Part shown: positions 53,336 through 64,000 of the stretch, in pieces | How positions within the stretch are numbered: the stretch's first letter is position 1 | How the letters are laid out: every line of letters begins with the position of its first letter | Assembly: GCF_022539505.1 (NCBI RefSeq) | Contig: NC_061510.1 | Location: 101,634,292-101,698,291, forward strand | Source: Lolium rigidum | Taxonomy: Eukaryota > Streptophyta > Magnoliopsida > Poales > Poaceae | Reading direction: 5' to 3' | Length of the DNA: 64,000 nt | Position numbers and translations under genes: made by a program | Notes under the pieces: model-generated | Database searches by the model: none | Seen by the model: only the letters and a program-made list of their open reading frames with translations | Told to the model about the DNA's origin: nothing

Positions 53336-55943
53336 AGCATCCCCAAGCTTAGTTCCTACTCGCCCTCGAGTAGGTAAACGATAACAAGGATAATTTCTGA
53401 AGTGACATGCTATCATAATCTTGATCAATACTATTGTAAAGCACGTGAGATGAATGCAGCGATTCGAAGCAATGGTAAAGATAATGAGTAAACAACTGAA
53501 TCATATAGCAAAGACTTTTCATGAATAGTACTTTCAAGACAAGCATCAATAAGACTTGCATAACAGTTAACTCATAAGCAATAAATTCTTAATAGAAAGC
53601 TTTGAAACAACACAAAGGAAGATATAAGTTTCAGCGGTTGCTTTCAACTTCAACATGTATATCTCATGGATAATTGTCAACATAAAGCAATATAACAAGT
53701 GCAATAGGTAGATATGTAAGAACCAATGCACACAGTTGACACAAGTGTTTGCTTCTAAGATAGAAAGAAGTAGGTAAACTAACTCAACATAAAGTAAAAG
53801 AATGGCCCTTCGCAGAGGGGAGCATGGATTACTATTTTTGTGCTAGAGCTTTTCATTTTGAAAACATAGAAACAATTTTGTCAACGGTAGTAATAAATCA
53901 TATGTGTTATGTATAAGACATCCTATAAGTTGCAAGCCTCATGCATAGAATACTAATATTGCCCGCACCTTGTCCTAATTAGCTTGGATTAACACGGATT
54001 ATCATTGCATAACATATGTTTCAAACAAGTGTCACAAAGGGGTACCTCTATGCCGCTCGTACAGAGGTCTAAGGAGAAAGTTCGCATTGGATTTCTCGCT
54101 TTTGATTATTCTCAACTTAGACATCCATACCGGGACAACATAGACAACAGATAATGGACTCCTCTTTTAATGCTTAAGCATTTAACAACAGATAATATTC
54201 TCATAAAAGATTGAGGATTTGTGTCCAAACTGAAACTTCCACCATGATTCATGGCTTTAGTTAGCGGCCCAATGTTCTTCTCTAACAATATGCATACTCA
54301 AACCATTTGATCATGAAAATCGCCCTTACTTCAGACAAGACGAACATGCATAGCAACTCACATGATATTCAACAAAGGTGTAAAAGTTGATGGCGTCCCC
54401 GAAACATGGTTACCGCTCAACAAGCAACTTATTAAGAAATAAGATACATAAGTACATATTCTTCACCACAATAGTTTTTAAGGCTATTTTCCCATGAGCT
54501 ATATATTGCAAAGACAAAGGATAGAATTTTAAAGGTAGCACTCAAGTAATTTACTTTGGAATGGCAGAGAAATACCATGTAGTAGGTAGGTATGGTGGAC
54601 ACAAATGGCATGGATTTTGGCTCAAGGATTTGGATGCACGAGAAGTAATCCCTCTCAATACAAGGCTTAGGCTAGCAAGGTTGTTTGAAGCAAACTCAAG
54701 TATAAAACGATGCAGCAAGACTCACATATGAACATATTGTAAGAATTATAAGACTCTACACTGTCTCCTTGTTGTTCAAACACCTCAACCAGAAAATATC
54801 TAGACTTAGAGAGACCAATCATGCAAACCAAATTTTAACAAGCTCTATGTAGTTCTTCATTAATAGGTGCAAAGTACATGATGCAAGAGTTAAACATAAT
54901 CTATATTAGCACAACAATTGCCAAGTATCAAATTATTCAAGACATTATACCAATTACCACATGAAGCATTTTCCGTTTCCAACCATATAACAATGAACGA
55001 AGTAGTTCAACCTTCGCCATGAACATTAAGAATAAAGCTAAGAACATATGTGTTCATACGAAACAGCGGAGCCTGTCTCTCTCCCAAACAAAGAATGCTA
55101 GGATCCGATTTTATTCTAACAAAAACAAAAACAAAAGCAAACAGACGCTCCAAGTAAAGCACATAAGATGTGACTGAATAAAAATATAGTTTCACTAGAG
55201 GTGACCTGATAAGTTGTCGATGAAGAAGGGGATGCCATGGGCATCCCCAAGCTTAGATGCTTGAGTCTTCTTAAAATATGCAGGGATGAACCACGGGGGC
55301 ATCCCCAATCTTAGACTTTTCACTCTTCTTGATCATATTGTATCATCCTCCTCTCTTGACCCTTGAAAACTTCCTCCACACCAAACTCGAAACAAACTCA
55401 TTAGAGGGTTAGTGCATAATTGAAAATTCATATATTCAGAGGTGACATAATCATTCTTAACACTTCTGGACATTGCACAAAGCTACTGAAAGTAAATGGA
55501 ACAAAGAAATCCATCAAACATAGCAAAACAGGCAATGCGAAATAAAAGGCAGAATCTGTCAAAACAGAACAGTCCGTAAAGATGAATTTTTCTGGGGCAC
55601 TTAACTTGCTCAGATGAAAATGCTCAATGAAAGTTGCGTACATATCTGAGGATCACGCACGTAAATTGACAGAATTTTATGAGTTATCTACAGACGGGGC
55701 TGCTCAATTTCGTGACAGTAAGAAATCTGTTTCTGCGCAGTAATCTAAATCTAGTATGAACATTACTATCAAAGACTTTACTTGACACAACAATGCAATA
55801 AAATAAAGATAAGGAGAGGTTGCTACAGTAGTAACAACTTCCAAGATTCAAATATAAAACAAAAGTGCAGAAGTAAAATAATGGGTTGTCTCCCATAAGC
55901 GCTTTTCTTTAACGCCTTTCAGCCTAGGCGCAGAAAGTGTGAA
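53336..55943 (-). other. 3' non-coding region of element B
   Basis: No gene. It is the counterpart of 38801-43110 in element A. PPT-like copies of taagcttggggatgc lie near 55252 and, altered, near 55310. Confidence 0.85.
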
Positions 55944-58058
55944 TCAAGTATTATCAAGAGATGAAGCATCGACATCATAATTTGTTCTAATAATAGAATC
56001 ATAAGGTAACTTCTTTCTCTTTCTAGGGAAGTGTTCCATACCTTTCTTGAGAGGAAATTGATACTTAATATTACCTTCCTTCATATCAATAGTAGCACCA
56101 ACAGTTCGAAGAAAAGGTCTTCCCAATATAATGGGACAAGATGCATTGCATTCAATATCCAAGACAACAAAATCAACGGGGACAAGGTTATTGTTAACCG
56201 TAATGCGAACATTATCAATCCTCCCCAAAGGTTTCTTTATAGCATTATCAGCAAGATTAACATCCAAATAACAATTTTTCAATGGTGGCAAGTCAAGAAT
56301 ATCATAGATTTTCTTAGGCATAACAGAAATACTTGCACCAAGATCACATAAAGCATTACAATCAAAATCGTTGACCCTCATCTTAATGATGGGCTCCCAA
56401 CCATCTTCTAACTTCCTAGGAATAGAAGTTTCAAGTTTTAGTTTATCTTCTCTAGCTTTTACGAGAGCATTTGTAATATGTTTTGTGAAGGCCAAATTTA
56501 TAGCACTAGCATTGGGACTTTTAGCAAGTTTTTGTAAGAACTTTATAACTTCAGAGATGTGACAATCATCAAAATCTAAATCATTATGATCTACAGCAAT
56601 GGGATCATTGTCCCCAATATTTTGAAAAATTTCAGCAGTTTTATCACAAACAGTTTCAGCAGCTTTAGCAGTTTCAGGCAATTTTGCATGCTTTGCACTA
56701 GGAGTAGAAACATTGCCAACACCAATTATTTTACCATTGATAGTAGGAGGTGTAGCAACATGTGAAGCATCAACATTACTAGTGGTGGTAATAGTCCAAA
56801 CTTTAGCTACATTATTCTCTTTAGCAAGTTTTTCGTTTTCTTCTCTTTCCCACCTAGCATGCAATTCAGCCATCAATCTAATATTTTCATTAATTCGAAC
56901 TTGGATGGCGTTTGCTGTAGTAACAATTTTATTATCATTATCCTTATTAGGCATAACTTTCAATTTTAAAAGATCAACATCAGAGGCAAGTCTATCAACC
57001 TTAGAAGCAAGAATATCAATTTTATCAAGCTTTTCCTCAACGGATTTGTTAAAAGCAGTTTGTGTACTAATAAATTCTTTAAGCATGGCTTCAAGACCAG
57101 GGGGTACACTCCTATTATTGTTGTGAGAATTCCCATAAGAATTACCATAACCATTACCATTAGCAGAAGGATATGGCCTATAGTTGTTACCAGAATTATT
57201 CCTATAAGCATTGTTGTTGAAATTATTACTTTTAATGAAGTTCACATCAACATTCTCTTCTTGAGCAACCAATGAAGCTAAAGGAACATTATTAAGATCA
57301 ACATTAGATCTACCATTCACAAGCATAGACATAATCACATCAATCTTATCACTCAAGGAGGAGGTTTCTTCAACAGAATTTACCTTCTTACCTTGTGGAG
57401 CCCTTTCAGTGTGCCATTCAGAGTAATTTATCATCATATCATCAAGAAGCTTGGTTGCCGCCCCCACAGTAATGGACATAAAGGTACCTCCAGCAGCTGA
57501 ATCCAATAGGTTCCGCGAAGAAAAATTTAATCCTGCATAGAAGGTTTGGATGATCATCCACGTAGTTAGTCCATGGGTTGGGCAATTCTTTACCAAAGAT
57601 TTCATTCTCTCCCATGCTTGAGCAACATTTTCATTATCCAATTGCTTAAAATTCATTATGCTACTTCTCAAAGATATAATTTTAGCAGGAGGATAATATC
57701 TACCAATGAAAGGATCTTTACATTTAGTCCATGAATCAATACTATTCTTAGGCAAATATAGCAACCAATCTTTAGCTCTTCCTCTTAAGGAGAAAGGAAA
57801 CAATTTTAATTTTATAATGTCACCATCTACATCCTTATACTTTTGCATTTCACAAAGTTCAACAAAATTATTAAGATGGGCAGCAGCATCATCAGAACTA
57901 ACACCAGAAAATTGCTCTCTCATGACAAGATTTAGTAAAGAAGGTTTAATTTCAAAGAATTCTGCTGTAGTAGCAGGTGGAGCAATAGGTGTGCATAGGA
58001 AATCATTATTATTTGTGCTAGTGAAGTCACACAACTTAGTGTTTTCAGGAGTATTCAT
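55944..58058 (-). CDS. Gag-protease polyprotein of element B
   Basis: An intact 704-codon ORF. The capsid domain is in the first 230 residues (FSLRGRAKDWLLYLP, NVAQAWERMKSLVKNCPTHG). An asparagine-rich middle (residues 280-320) and a coiled-coil-like region (KLDKIDILASKVDRLASDVD) follow. Toward the C-terminus is a retroviral-type aspartic protease: CDLGASISVMP with the catalytic D, and IILGRPFLRT. The usual active-site D-[ST]-G-A is D-L-G-A here, as in some Athila elements. No zinc knuckle seen. The protein ends DVDASSLDNT; that ending is shared with the unrelated ORF of element C. It would make particles and process gag but cannot copy or insert DNA. Confidence 0.9.
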   Translation of the reverse strand: MNTPENTKLCDFTSTNNNDFLCTPIAPPATTAEFFEIKPSLLNLVMREQFSGVSSDDAAAHLNNFVELCEMQKYKDVDGDIIKLKLFPFSLRGRAKDWLLYLPKNSIDSWTKCKDPFIGRYYPPAKIISLRSSIMNFKQLDNENVAQAWERMKSLVKNCPTHGLTTWMIIQTFYAGLNFSSRNLLDSAAGGTFMSITVGAATKLLDDMMINYSEWHTERAPQGKKVNSVEETSSLSDKIDVIMSMLVNGRSNVDLNNVPLASLVAQEENVDVNFIKSNNFNNNAYRNNSGNNYRPYPSANGNGYGNSYGNSHNNNRSVPPGLEAMLKEFISTQTAFNKSVEEKLDKIDILASKVDRLASDVDLLKLKVMPNKDNDNKIVTTANAIQVRINENIRLMAELHARWEREENEKLAKENNVAKVWTITTTSNVDASHVATPPTINGKIIGVGNVSTPSAKHAKLPETAKAAETVCDKTAEIFQNIGDNDPIAVDHNDLDFDDCHISEVIKFLQKLAKSPNASAINLAFTKHITNALVKAREDKLKLETSIPRKLEDGWEPIIKMRVNDFDCNALCDLGASISVMPKKIYDILDLPPLKNCYLDVNLADNAIKKPLGRIDNVRITVNNNLVPVDFVVLDIECNASCPIILGRPFLRTVGATIDMKEGNIKYQFPLKKGMEHFPRKRKKLPYDSIIRTNYDVDASSLDNT

Positions 58059-58089
58059 TTTAACAGTAGTAAATAAAGCAAACTAAATA

Positions 58090-58225
58090 AGGTAAATGCA
58101 AGTAACTAATTTTTTTGTGTTTTTAATATAGAGAACGCAAACAAGACAGTAAATAAAGTAAAACTAGCAACTATTTTTTTGTATTTTTGATATAGAGAAC
58201 AAACAAAGCAGTAAATAAAGTAAAG
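58090..58225 (-). repeat. Duplicated leader motif in the 5' UTR of element B
   Basis: Two copies of a roughly 65-bp unit around atttttttgtgtttttaata and tagagaacaaacaa. The same pair occurs in element C (63830-63960), so it predates the split of the two elements. Confidence 0.75.
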
Positions 58226-58290
58226 TAAAGCAAGACAAAAACAAAGTAAAGAGATTGGATGTGGGAGACTCCCCTTGCAGCGTGTCTTGA

Positions 58291-58310
58291 TCTCCCCGGC
58301 AACGGCGCCA
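58291..58310 (-). other. Primer-binding site of element B
   Basis: The minus strand reads TGGCGCCGTTGCCGGGGAGA 11 bp after the LTR end. Confidence 0.88.
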
Positions 58311-58321
58311 GAAAAAGAGCT

Positions 58322-58954
58322 TGATGCGTGTAGTTGACACACGTCCGTTGGGAACCCCAAGAGGAAGGTGTGATGCGTACAGTAGCAAGTTTTCCCTCAG
58401 AAAGAAACCAAGGTTATCGAACCAGTAGGAGTCAAGGAACACGTGAAGGTTGTAGGTGACGGAGTGTAGTGCGGCGCAACACCGGGGATTCCGGCGCCAA
58501 CGTGGAACCCGCACAACACAATCAAAGTACTTTGCCCCAACGTAACAGGTGAGGTTGTCAATCTCACCAGCTTGCCGAAAACAAAGGATTAACCGTATAG
58601 TGTGGAAGATGATGTTTGTTTGCGAAGAACAAGTAAAGAACAAGTATTGCAGTAGATTGTATTTCAGATGTAAAGAATGGACCGGGGTCCACAGTTCACT
58701 AGTGGTGTCTCTCCCATAAGATAAATAGCATGTTGGGTGAACAAATTACAGTTGGGCAATTGACAAATAAAGAAGGCATAAAAATGCACATACATATATC
58801 ATGATGAGTACTATGAGATTTAATCAGGGCATTACGACAAAGTACATAGACCGCTATTCAGCATGCATCTATGCCTAAAAAGTCCACTTTCAGGTTATCA
58901 TCCGAACCCCTTCCGGTATTAAGTTGCGAACAACAAACAATTGCATTAAGTATG
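58322..58954 (-). repeat. 5' LTR of element B, first part (interrupted)
   Basis: 633 bp nearly identical to 51731-52363. At 58955 it is cut by the 3' LTR of element C; the missing part should follow after element C outside the window. The expected 5-bp target is GTATG (58950-58954). Confidence 0.9.
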
Positions 58955-60555
58955 TGATGCGTGCAATTAACACACGTCCGTTGGGAACCCCAAGAGGAAG
59001 GTGTGATGCAGACAGTAGCAAGTTTTCCCTCAGAAAGAAACCAAGGTTTATCGAACCAGGAGGAGCCAAGAAGCACGTTGAAGGTTGATGGCGGCGGGAT
59101 GTAGTGCGGCGCAACACCGGGGATTCCGGCGCCAACGTGGAACCCGCACAACACAACCAAAGTACTTTGCCCCAACGAAACAGGTGAGGTTGTCAATCTC
59201 ACCAGCTTGCTCGTAACAAAGGATTAACCATATTGTGTGGAAGATGATTGTTTGCAGAAAACAAGTAAAGAACAAGTATTGCGATAGATTGTATGCGATG
59301 TAAAGAATAGGACTCGGGGTCCACAGCTCACTAGAGGTGTCTCTCCCATAAGATAAATAGCATGTTGGGTGAACAAATTATAGTCGGGCAATTGACAAAT
59401 AGAGAGGGCATGACAATGCACATACATGATATGATAAATATAGTGAGATTTAATTGGGCATTACGACAAAGTACATAGACCGCTATCCAGCATGCATCTA
59501 TGCCTAAAAAGTCCACCTTCAGAGTTATCATGCGAACCCCTTCCAGCATTAAGTTGCAAACAACGGACAATTGCATTAAGTATGGTGCGTAATGTAATCA
59601 ATAACTACATCCTCGGACATAGCATCAATGTTTTATCCCTAGTGGCAACAAGCACATCCACAACCTTAGAACTTTCCGTCACCGTCCCAGCATTTAATGG
59701 AGGCATGAACCCACTATCGAGCATAAATACTCCCTCTTGGAGTTAAGAGCAAAAACTTGGCCAGAGCCTCTACTAATAACGGAGAGCATGCAAGATCATA
59801 AACAACACATAGGTAATAGATTGATAATCACCATAACATAGTATTCTCTATCCATCGGATCCCGACAAACACAACATATAGCATTACAGATAGATGATCT
59901 TGATCATGTTAGGCAGCTCACAAGATCCAACAATGAAGCACATAAGGAGAAGACGACCATCTAGCTACCGCTATGGACCCATAGTCCAGGGGTGAACTAC
60001 TCACTCATCACTCCGGAGGCGATCATGGCGGTGAAGAGTCCTCCGGGAGATGATTCCCCTCTCCGGCAGGGTGCCGGAGGCGATCTCCTGAATCCCCCGA
60101 GATGGGATTGGCGGCGGCGGCGTTTCGGAAGGTTTTCCGTATCGTGGCTCTCGGTACTGGGGGTTTCGCGACGGAGGCTTTAAGTAGGCGAAAGGGTAGG
60201 TCAGGGGGCGTCACGAGGTGGCGACACAACAGGGCCGCGCGGCCAGCACCTGGGCCGCGCCGCCCTAGCGTGTCGTCGCCTCGTGGCCCCACTTCGTTTC
60301 CTCTTCGGTCTTCTGGAAGCTTCGTGCAAAAATAGGCCCCTGGGCGTTGATTTCGTCCAATTCCGAGAATATTTCCTTACTAGGATTTCTGAACCAAAAA
60401 CAGCAGTAAAACAAGAATCGGCTCTTCGGCATCTTGTTAATAGGTTAGTGCCGGAAAATGCATAAATACGACATATAATGTGTATAAAACATGTAGATAT
60501 CATCAATAATGTGGCATGGAACATAAGAAATTATCGATACGTCGGAGACGTATCA
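58955..60555 (-). repeat. 3' LTR of element C (1601 bp)
   Basis: Same family as the element B LTR and similar in length. The plus strand starts TGATGCGTG and ends GACGTATCA. Confidence 0.92.
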
Positions 60556-63144
60556 GCATCCCCAAGCTTAGTTCCTGCTCGTCCCGAGCAGGTAAACGAT
60601 AACAAAGATAATTTCTGAAGTGACATGCCATCATAACCTTGATCATACTATTGTAAGCATATGTAATGAATGCAGCGATCAAAAACAATGGTAATGACAT
60701 GAGTAAACAAATGAATCATAAAGCAAAGACTTTTCATGAATAGTACTTCAAGACAAGCATCAATAAGTCTTGCATAAGAGTTAACTCATAAAGCAATAAA
60801 TCAAAGTAAAGGTATTGAAGCAACACAAAGGAAGATTAAGTTTCAGCGGTTGCTTTCAACTTATAACATGTATATCTCATGGATATTGTCAATGTAAAGT
60901 AATATAACAAGTGCAATATGCAAGTATGTAGGAATCAATGCACAGTTCACACAAGTGTTTGCTTCTTGAGGTGGAGAGAGATAGGTGAACTGACTCAACA
61001 TAAAAGTAAAAGAAAGGTCCTTCAAAGAGGAAAGCATCGATTGCTATATTTGTGCTAGAGCTTTGGTTTTGAAAACATGAAACAATTTTGTCAACGGTAG
61101 TAATAAAGCATATGTATCATGTAAATTATATCTTACAAGTTGCAAGCCTCATGCATAGTGTACTAATAGTGCCCGCACCTTGTCCTAATTAGCTTGGGTT
61201 AACACTGATCATCATTGCATAACATATGTTTCAACCAAGTGTCACAAAGGGGTACCTCTATGCCGCCTGTACAAGGGTCTAAGGAGAAAGTTCGCATTGG
61301 ATTTCTCGCTTTTGATCATTCTTCAACTTAGACACCCATACCGGGACAACATAAGCAACAGATAATGGACTCCTCTTTTAATGCTTAAGCATTCAACAAC
61401 AGTTAATATTCTCATAAGAGATTGAGGTTTTATGTCCAAACTGAAACTTCCACCATGATTCATGGCTTTAGTTAGCGGCCCAATGTTCTTCTCTAACAAG
61501 TATGCATACTCAAACCATTTGATTGTGAAAACCGCCCTTACTTCAGACAAGACGAACATGCATAGCAACTCACATGATATTCAACAAAGAGTTGATGGCG
61601 TCCCCAGGAACATGGTTATCGCACAACAAACAACTTAATAAGAGATAAAGTGCATAAGTACATATTCAATACCACAATAGTTTTTAAGGCTATTTTGTCC
61701 CATGAGCTATATATTGCAAAGGCGAATGATGGAATTTTAAAGGTAGCATTCAAGCAATTTACTTTGGAATGGCGGAGAAATACCATGTAGTAGGTAGGTA
61801 TGGTGGACACAAATGGCATAGTGGTTGGCTCAAGGATTTTGGATGCATGAGAAGTATTCCCTCTCGATACAAGGTTTAGGCTAGCAAGGTTATTTGAAAC
61901 AAACACAAGGATGAACCGGTGCAGCAAAACTCACATAAAAGACATATTGTAAACATTATAAGACTCTACACCGTCTTCCTTGTTGTTCAAAACTCAATAC
62001 TAGAAATTATCTAGACTTTAGAGAGACCAAATATGCAAACCAAATTTTAGCAAGCTCTATGTATTTCTTCATTAATGGGTGCAAAGTATATGATGCAAGA
62101 GCTTAAACATGAGCACAACAATTGCCAAGTATCAAATTATTCAAGACATTTTAGAATTACTACATGTAGCATTTCCCGATTCCAACCATATAACAATTTA
62201 ACGAAGAAGATTCAACCTTCGCCATGAATACTATGAGTAAAGCCTAAGGACATATTTGTCCATATGCAACAGCGGAGCGTGTCTCTCTCCCACACAATGA
62301 ATGCTAGGATCCATTTTATTCAAACAAAAACAAAAATAAAAACAAACAGACGCTCCAAGCAAAGTACATAAGATGTGACTGAATAAAAATATAGTTTCGA
62401 GGGAGGAACCTCGATGATGTTGTCGATGAAGAAGGGGATGCCTTGGGCATCCCCAAGCTTAGACGCTTGAGTCTTCTTAAAATATGCAGGGGTGAACCAC
62501 CGGGGCATCCCCAAGCTTAGAGCTTTCACTCCTCTTGATCATAGTATATCATACTCCTCTCTTGACCCTTGAAAACTTCCTTCACACCAAACTTCAAGCA
62601 AACTCATTAGAGGGTTAGTGCACAATAAAAATCCACATGTTCAGAGGTGACACAATCATTCTTAACACTTCTGGACATTGCACAAAGCTACTAGACATTA
62701 ATGGAACAAATAAATTCATCCAACATAGCAAAAGAGGCAATGCGAAATAAAAGGCAGAATCTGTCAAAAACAGAACAGTCCGTAAAGACGAACCTGGAAG
62801 GGGCACTTAACTTGCTCAAACGGAAAAACTCAAAACTAATGAAAGTTGCGTACATATCTAAGGATCCCGAACGTAAATTTGCAGATTTTTTTGATTTTTT
62901 TTACAGATACTTCTGCGCGAATTCGTGACAGACAGCAATGCTGTTTCTGTGCAGCAATCCAAATCTAGCATCAACTTTACCATAGAGACTTTACTTGGCA
63001 CAAAAACGTGATAAGGAGAGGTTGCTACAGTAGTAAACAACTTCCAAGACTCAAATTTAAAACAAAGTACTGTAGTAAAAACATGGGTTGTCTCCCATAA
63101 GCGCTTTTCTTTAACGCCTTTCAGCTAGGCGCAGAAAGTGTATA
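60556..63144 (-). other. 3' non-coding region and PPT of element C
   Basis: Counterpart of 53336-55943. PPT (minus, aactaagcttggggatgc) at 60573-60556; PPT-like copies near 62452 and 62512. No gene. Confidence 0.85.
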
Positions 63145-63798
63145 TCAAGTATTATCAAGAAATGAAGCATCGGCATCATTACCAGGGGTGTTGGGAGTTT
63201 TCTCAACTATGCATTTTATCTCATCTATGTGAGTTTCAGAGGCTCCCTTTTCATTATTCTTAGGTTTGCTATCCTCGTCAAACAAATTTTCAGGGACAAG
63301 CCAACCATAATTAGTTTCTAGAGCATCGCTCATTCCTAGGAGCTTACAAGGTATTGTTGTCTTAATCTCCCCACCATCATTAATATTATTAGTGTACCTT
63401 ACTTTCTCCATGTCCATCTTTTCAAGGATACTAACAAAATTGGTATAAGAGCCAAGCATATTGTATTTAATAAAGACCTTTCTAGCCTCTCTTGCTACAC
63501 CACCAAATTCTTTAAGAAGGGTTTCTAAAACAAAATCTTTCTTTTCCCCTTCCTCCATATCACCGAGTGTGAGAAACATGTGTTGGATTATAGGATTGAG
63601 ATTAACAAATTTAGTTTCCAACATGCGAACTAAAGAAGTAGCAGCAATTTTATAAGTAGGAGCAAGTTCTGCCAAGTGTCTATCTTCAAAATCTTCAGCG
63701 GTACTAACATGAGTGAAAAAATCTTCTATATTATCTCTTCCAATTATAGACCCTCAGCCTACCGGTATGTCTTTTAGAGTGTAGTTAGGAGGAAACAT
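63145..63798 (-). pseudogene. ORF of element C, unknown protein, one in-frame stop
   Basis: On the minus strand an ATG at 63798 opens a 217-codon frame with one TGA at 63756-63754. It continues through LAELAPTYKIAATSLVRMLE, FGGVAREARKVFIKYNML and LLGMSDALETNYGWLVPE to DADASFLDNT and the stop at 63145. It has no capsid, zinc-knuckle or protease motif I recognise, and does not resemble the gag proteins of elements A or B except for its last ten residues, which match element B. The TGA may be a GAG-to-TGA-type single change or an indel scar; only one is seen. It occupies the place of gag in an otherwise shared element. Confidence 0.65.
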
Positions 63799-64000
63799 GA
63801 TGAAATAAACAAAAGGTAAATAAAATAAATGCAAGTAACTAATTTTTTTGTGTTTTTGATATAGAGAGCAAGACAAGTAAATAAAGTAAAGCTAGCAACT
63901 AATTTTTTTGTGTTTTGTTTAAGTGCAGCAAACAAAGTAGTAAATAAAATAAAGCAAGACAAAAACAAAGTAAAGAGATTGGATTATGGAGACTCCCCTT

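Larger units (their letters stand above)
51731..58954 (-). mobile_element. Athila-type gypsy element B (5' LTR interrupted at 58955)
   Basis: Minus-strand order from right: part of the 5' LTR (58954-58322), PBS, gag-protease ORF, 3' non-coding region, PPT, 3' LTR (53335-51731). The left flank GCCAA (51726-51730) should be repeated at the far end outside the window. Reverse transcriptase and integrase are absent: only non-coding sequence lies between the ORF stop and the PPT. Confidence 0.9.
33289..64000 (-). mobile_element. Tat/Grande-type gypsy element, interrupted by nested insertions (continues right)
   Basis: On the minus strand the order from right to left is: integrase (51730-50957), non-coding region with an antisense gene (50173-46016 on the plus strand), PPT (45116-45097), 3' LTR (45096-33289, split). 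An antisense gene between pol and the 3' LTR is known from maize Grande. Elements A, B and C are inserted into it. Its gag, protease, reverse transcriptase and 5' LTR should lie right of the window. Confidence 0.78.
58955..64000 (-). mobile_element. Athila-type gypsy element C (5' LTR outside window)
   Basis: The same layout as element B, with the 3' LTR at 58955-60555, PPT, 3' non-coding region, an ORF at 63145-63798 and the 5' leader. The last bases (gagactcccctt) match 58265-58276, which lie about 25 bp before the PBS of element B, so the PBS of element C lies just past the window. No protease or pol. Confidence 0.88.

Noticed and set aside
53336..55943. Short frames of 60-80 codons repeated in elements A, B and C
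   Set aside because: They lie in the shared 3' non-coding region and are not conserved as reading frames between the copies.
1..64000. tRNA, rRNA or microRNA genes
   Set aside because: I looked for tRNA B-box-like motifs and long host hairpins and saw only primer-binding sites and transposon palindromes.

Overview
This is a plant nuclear window made almost entirely of nested transposable elements. The families point to a large-genome pooid grass, most likely a Triticeae species (wheat, Aegilops, barley or rye type): SIRE/Maximus-type copia with an extra 3' ORF, CRM-like gypsy, Athila-type gypsy with LTRs beginning TGATACGTCTC, a Tat/Grande-type gypsy with an antisense gene, Stowaway MITEs and GC-rich TIR elements. 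Species is inference; no single-copy marker was found that fixes it.

Layout. (1) 1-6794, + strand: the pol and 3' part of a SIRE/Maximus-type copia element, with a frameshifted pol, an extra ORF behind its own TATA box, a PPT and an 885-bp LTR. It sits inside (2) a CRM-like gypsy element whose integrase C-terminus and 3' LTR follow (6795-8264). (3) 8265-11869: gene-poor sequence. (4) 11870-16878, - strand: a complete 5-kb non-autonomous LTR element (TSD CTGAT, LTRs differing at one base) filled with minisatellites and PPT/hairpin repeats. (5) 17195-19368, - strand: a complete 2.2-kb gag-only gypsy element (TSD TTATG). (6) 19374-25160: low-copy DNA with a Stowaway MITE and, on the - strand, the one host-type gene I can support, a divergent seven-exon HMG-box (HMGB) gene. 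(7) 25164-26673: a 5'-truncated CRM-like LTR with its PBS, and a short LINE tail with a 14-bp TSD. (8) 26930-29835: GC-rich TIR element(s). (9) 29836-33003: AT-rich sequence without recognisable genes.

(10) 33004-64000 is a five-level nest. A SIRE-like LTR (33004-33288) is split by a Tat/Grande-type element (- strand, from 33289 past the right edge). Its 3' LTR is split by Athila-type element A (33733-44813, + strand, TSD GGCGT), which itself holds a hAT-like MITE and an inverted solo LTR (TSD AGGAC). The Tat/Grande internal region carries an antisense, intron-containing gene (46016-50173) and an integrase fragment. That integrase is cut at 51731 by Athila-type element B (- strand), whose 5' LTR is cut at 58955 by Athila-type element C (- strand), which leaves the window just before its PBS.

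How it works together: most elements are defective. Elements A, B, C and the gag-only and minisatellite elements lack reverse transcriptase and integrase, so any movement would need proteins from relatives. The most interesting points are the three Athila-type elements sharing one chassis but carrying different 5' ORFs, the HMGB gene with a duplicated exon-intron unit that turned intron into exon, and the gag-only element whose gag is joined almost directly to the last residues of pol.
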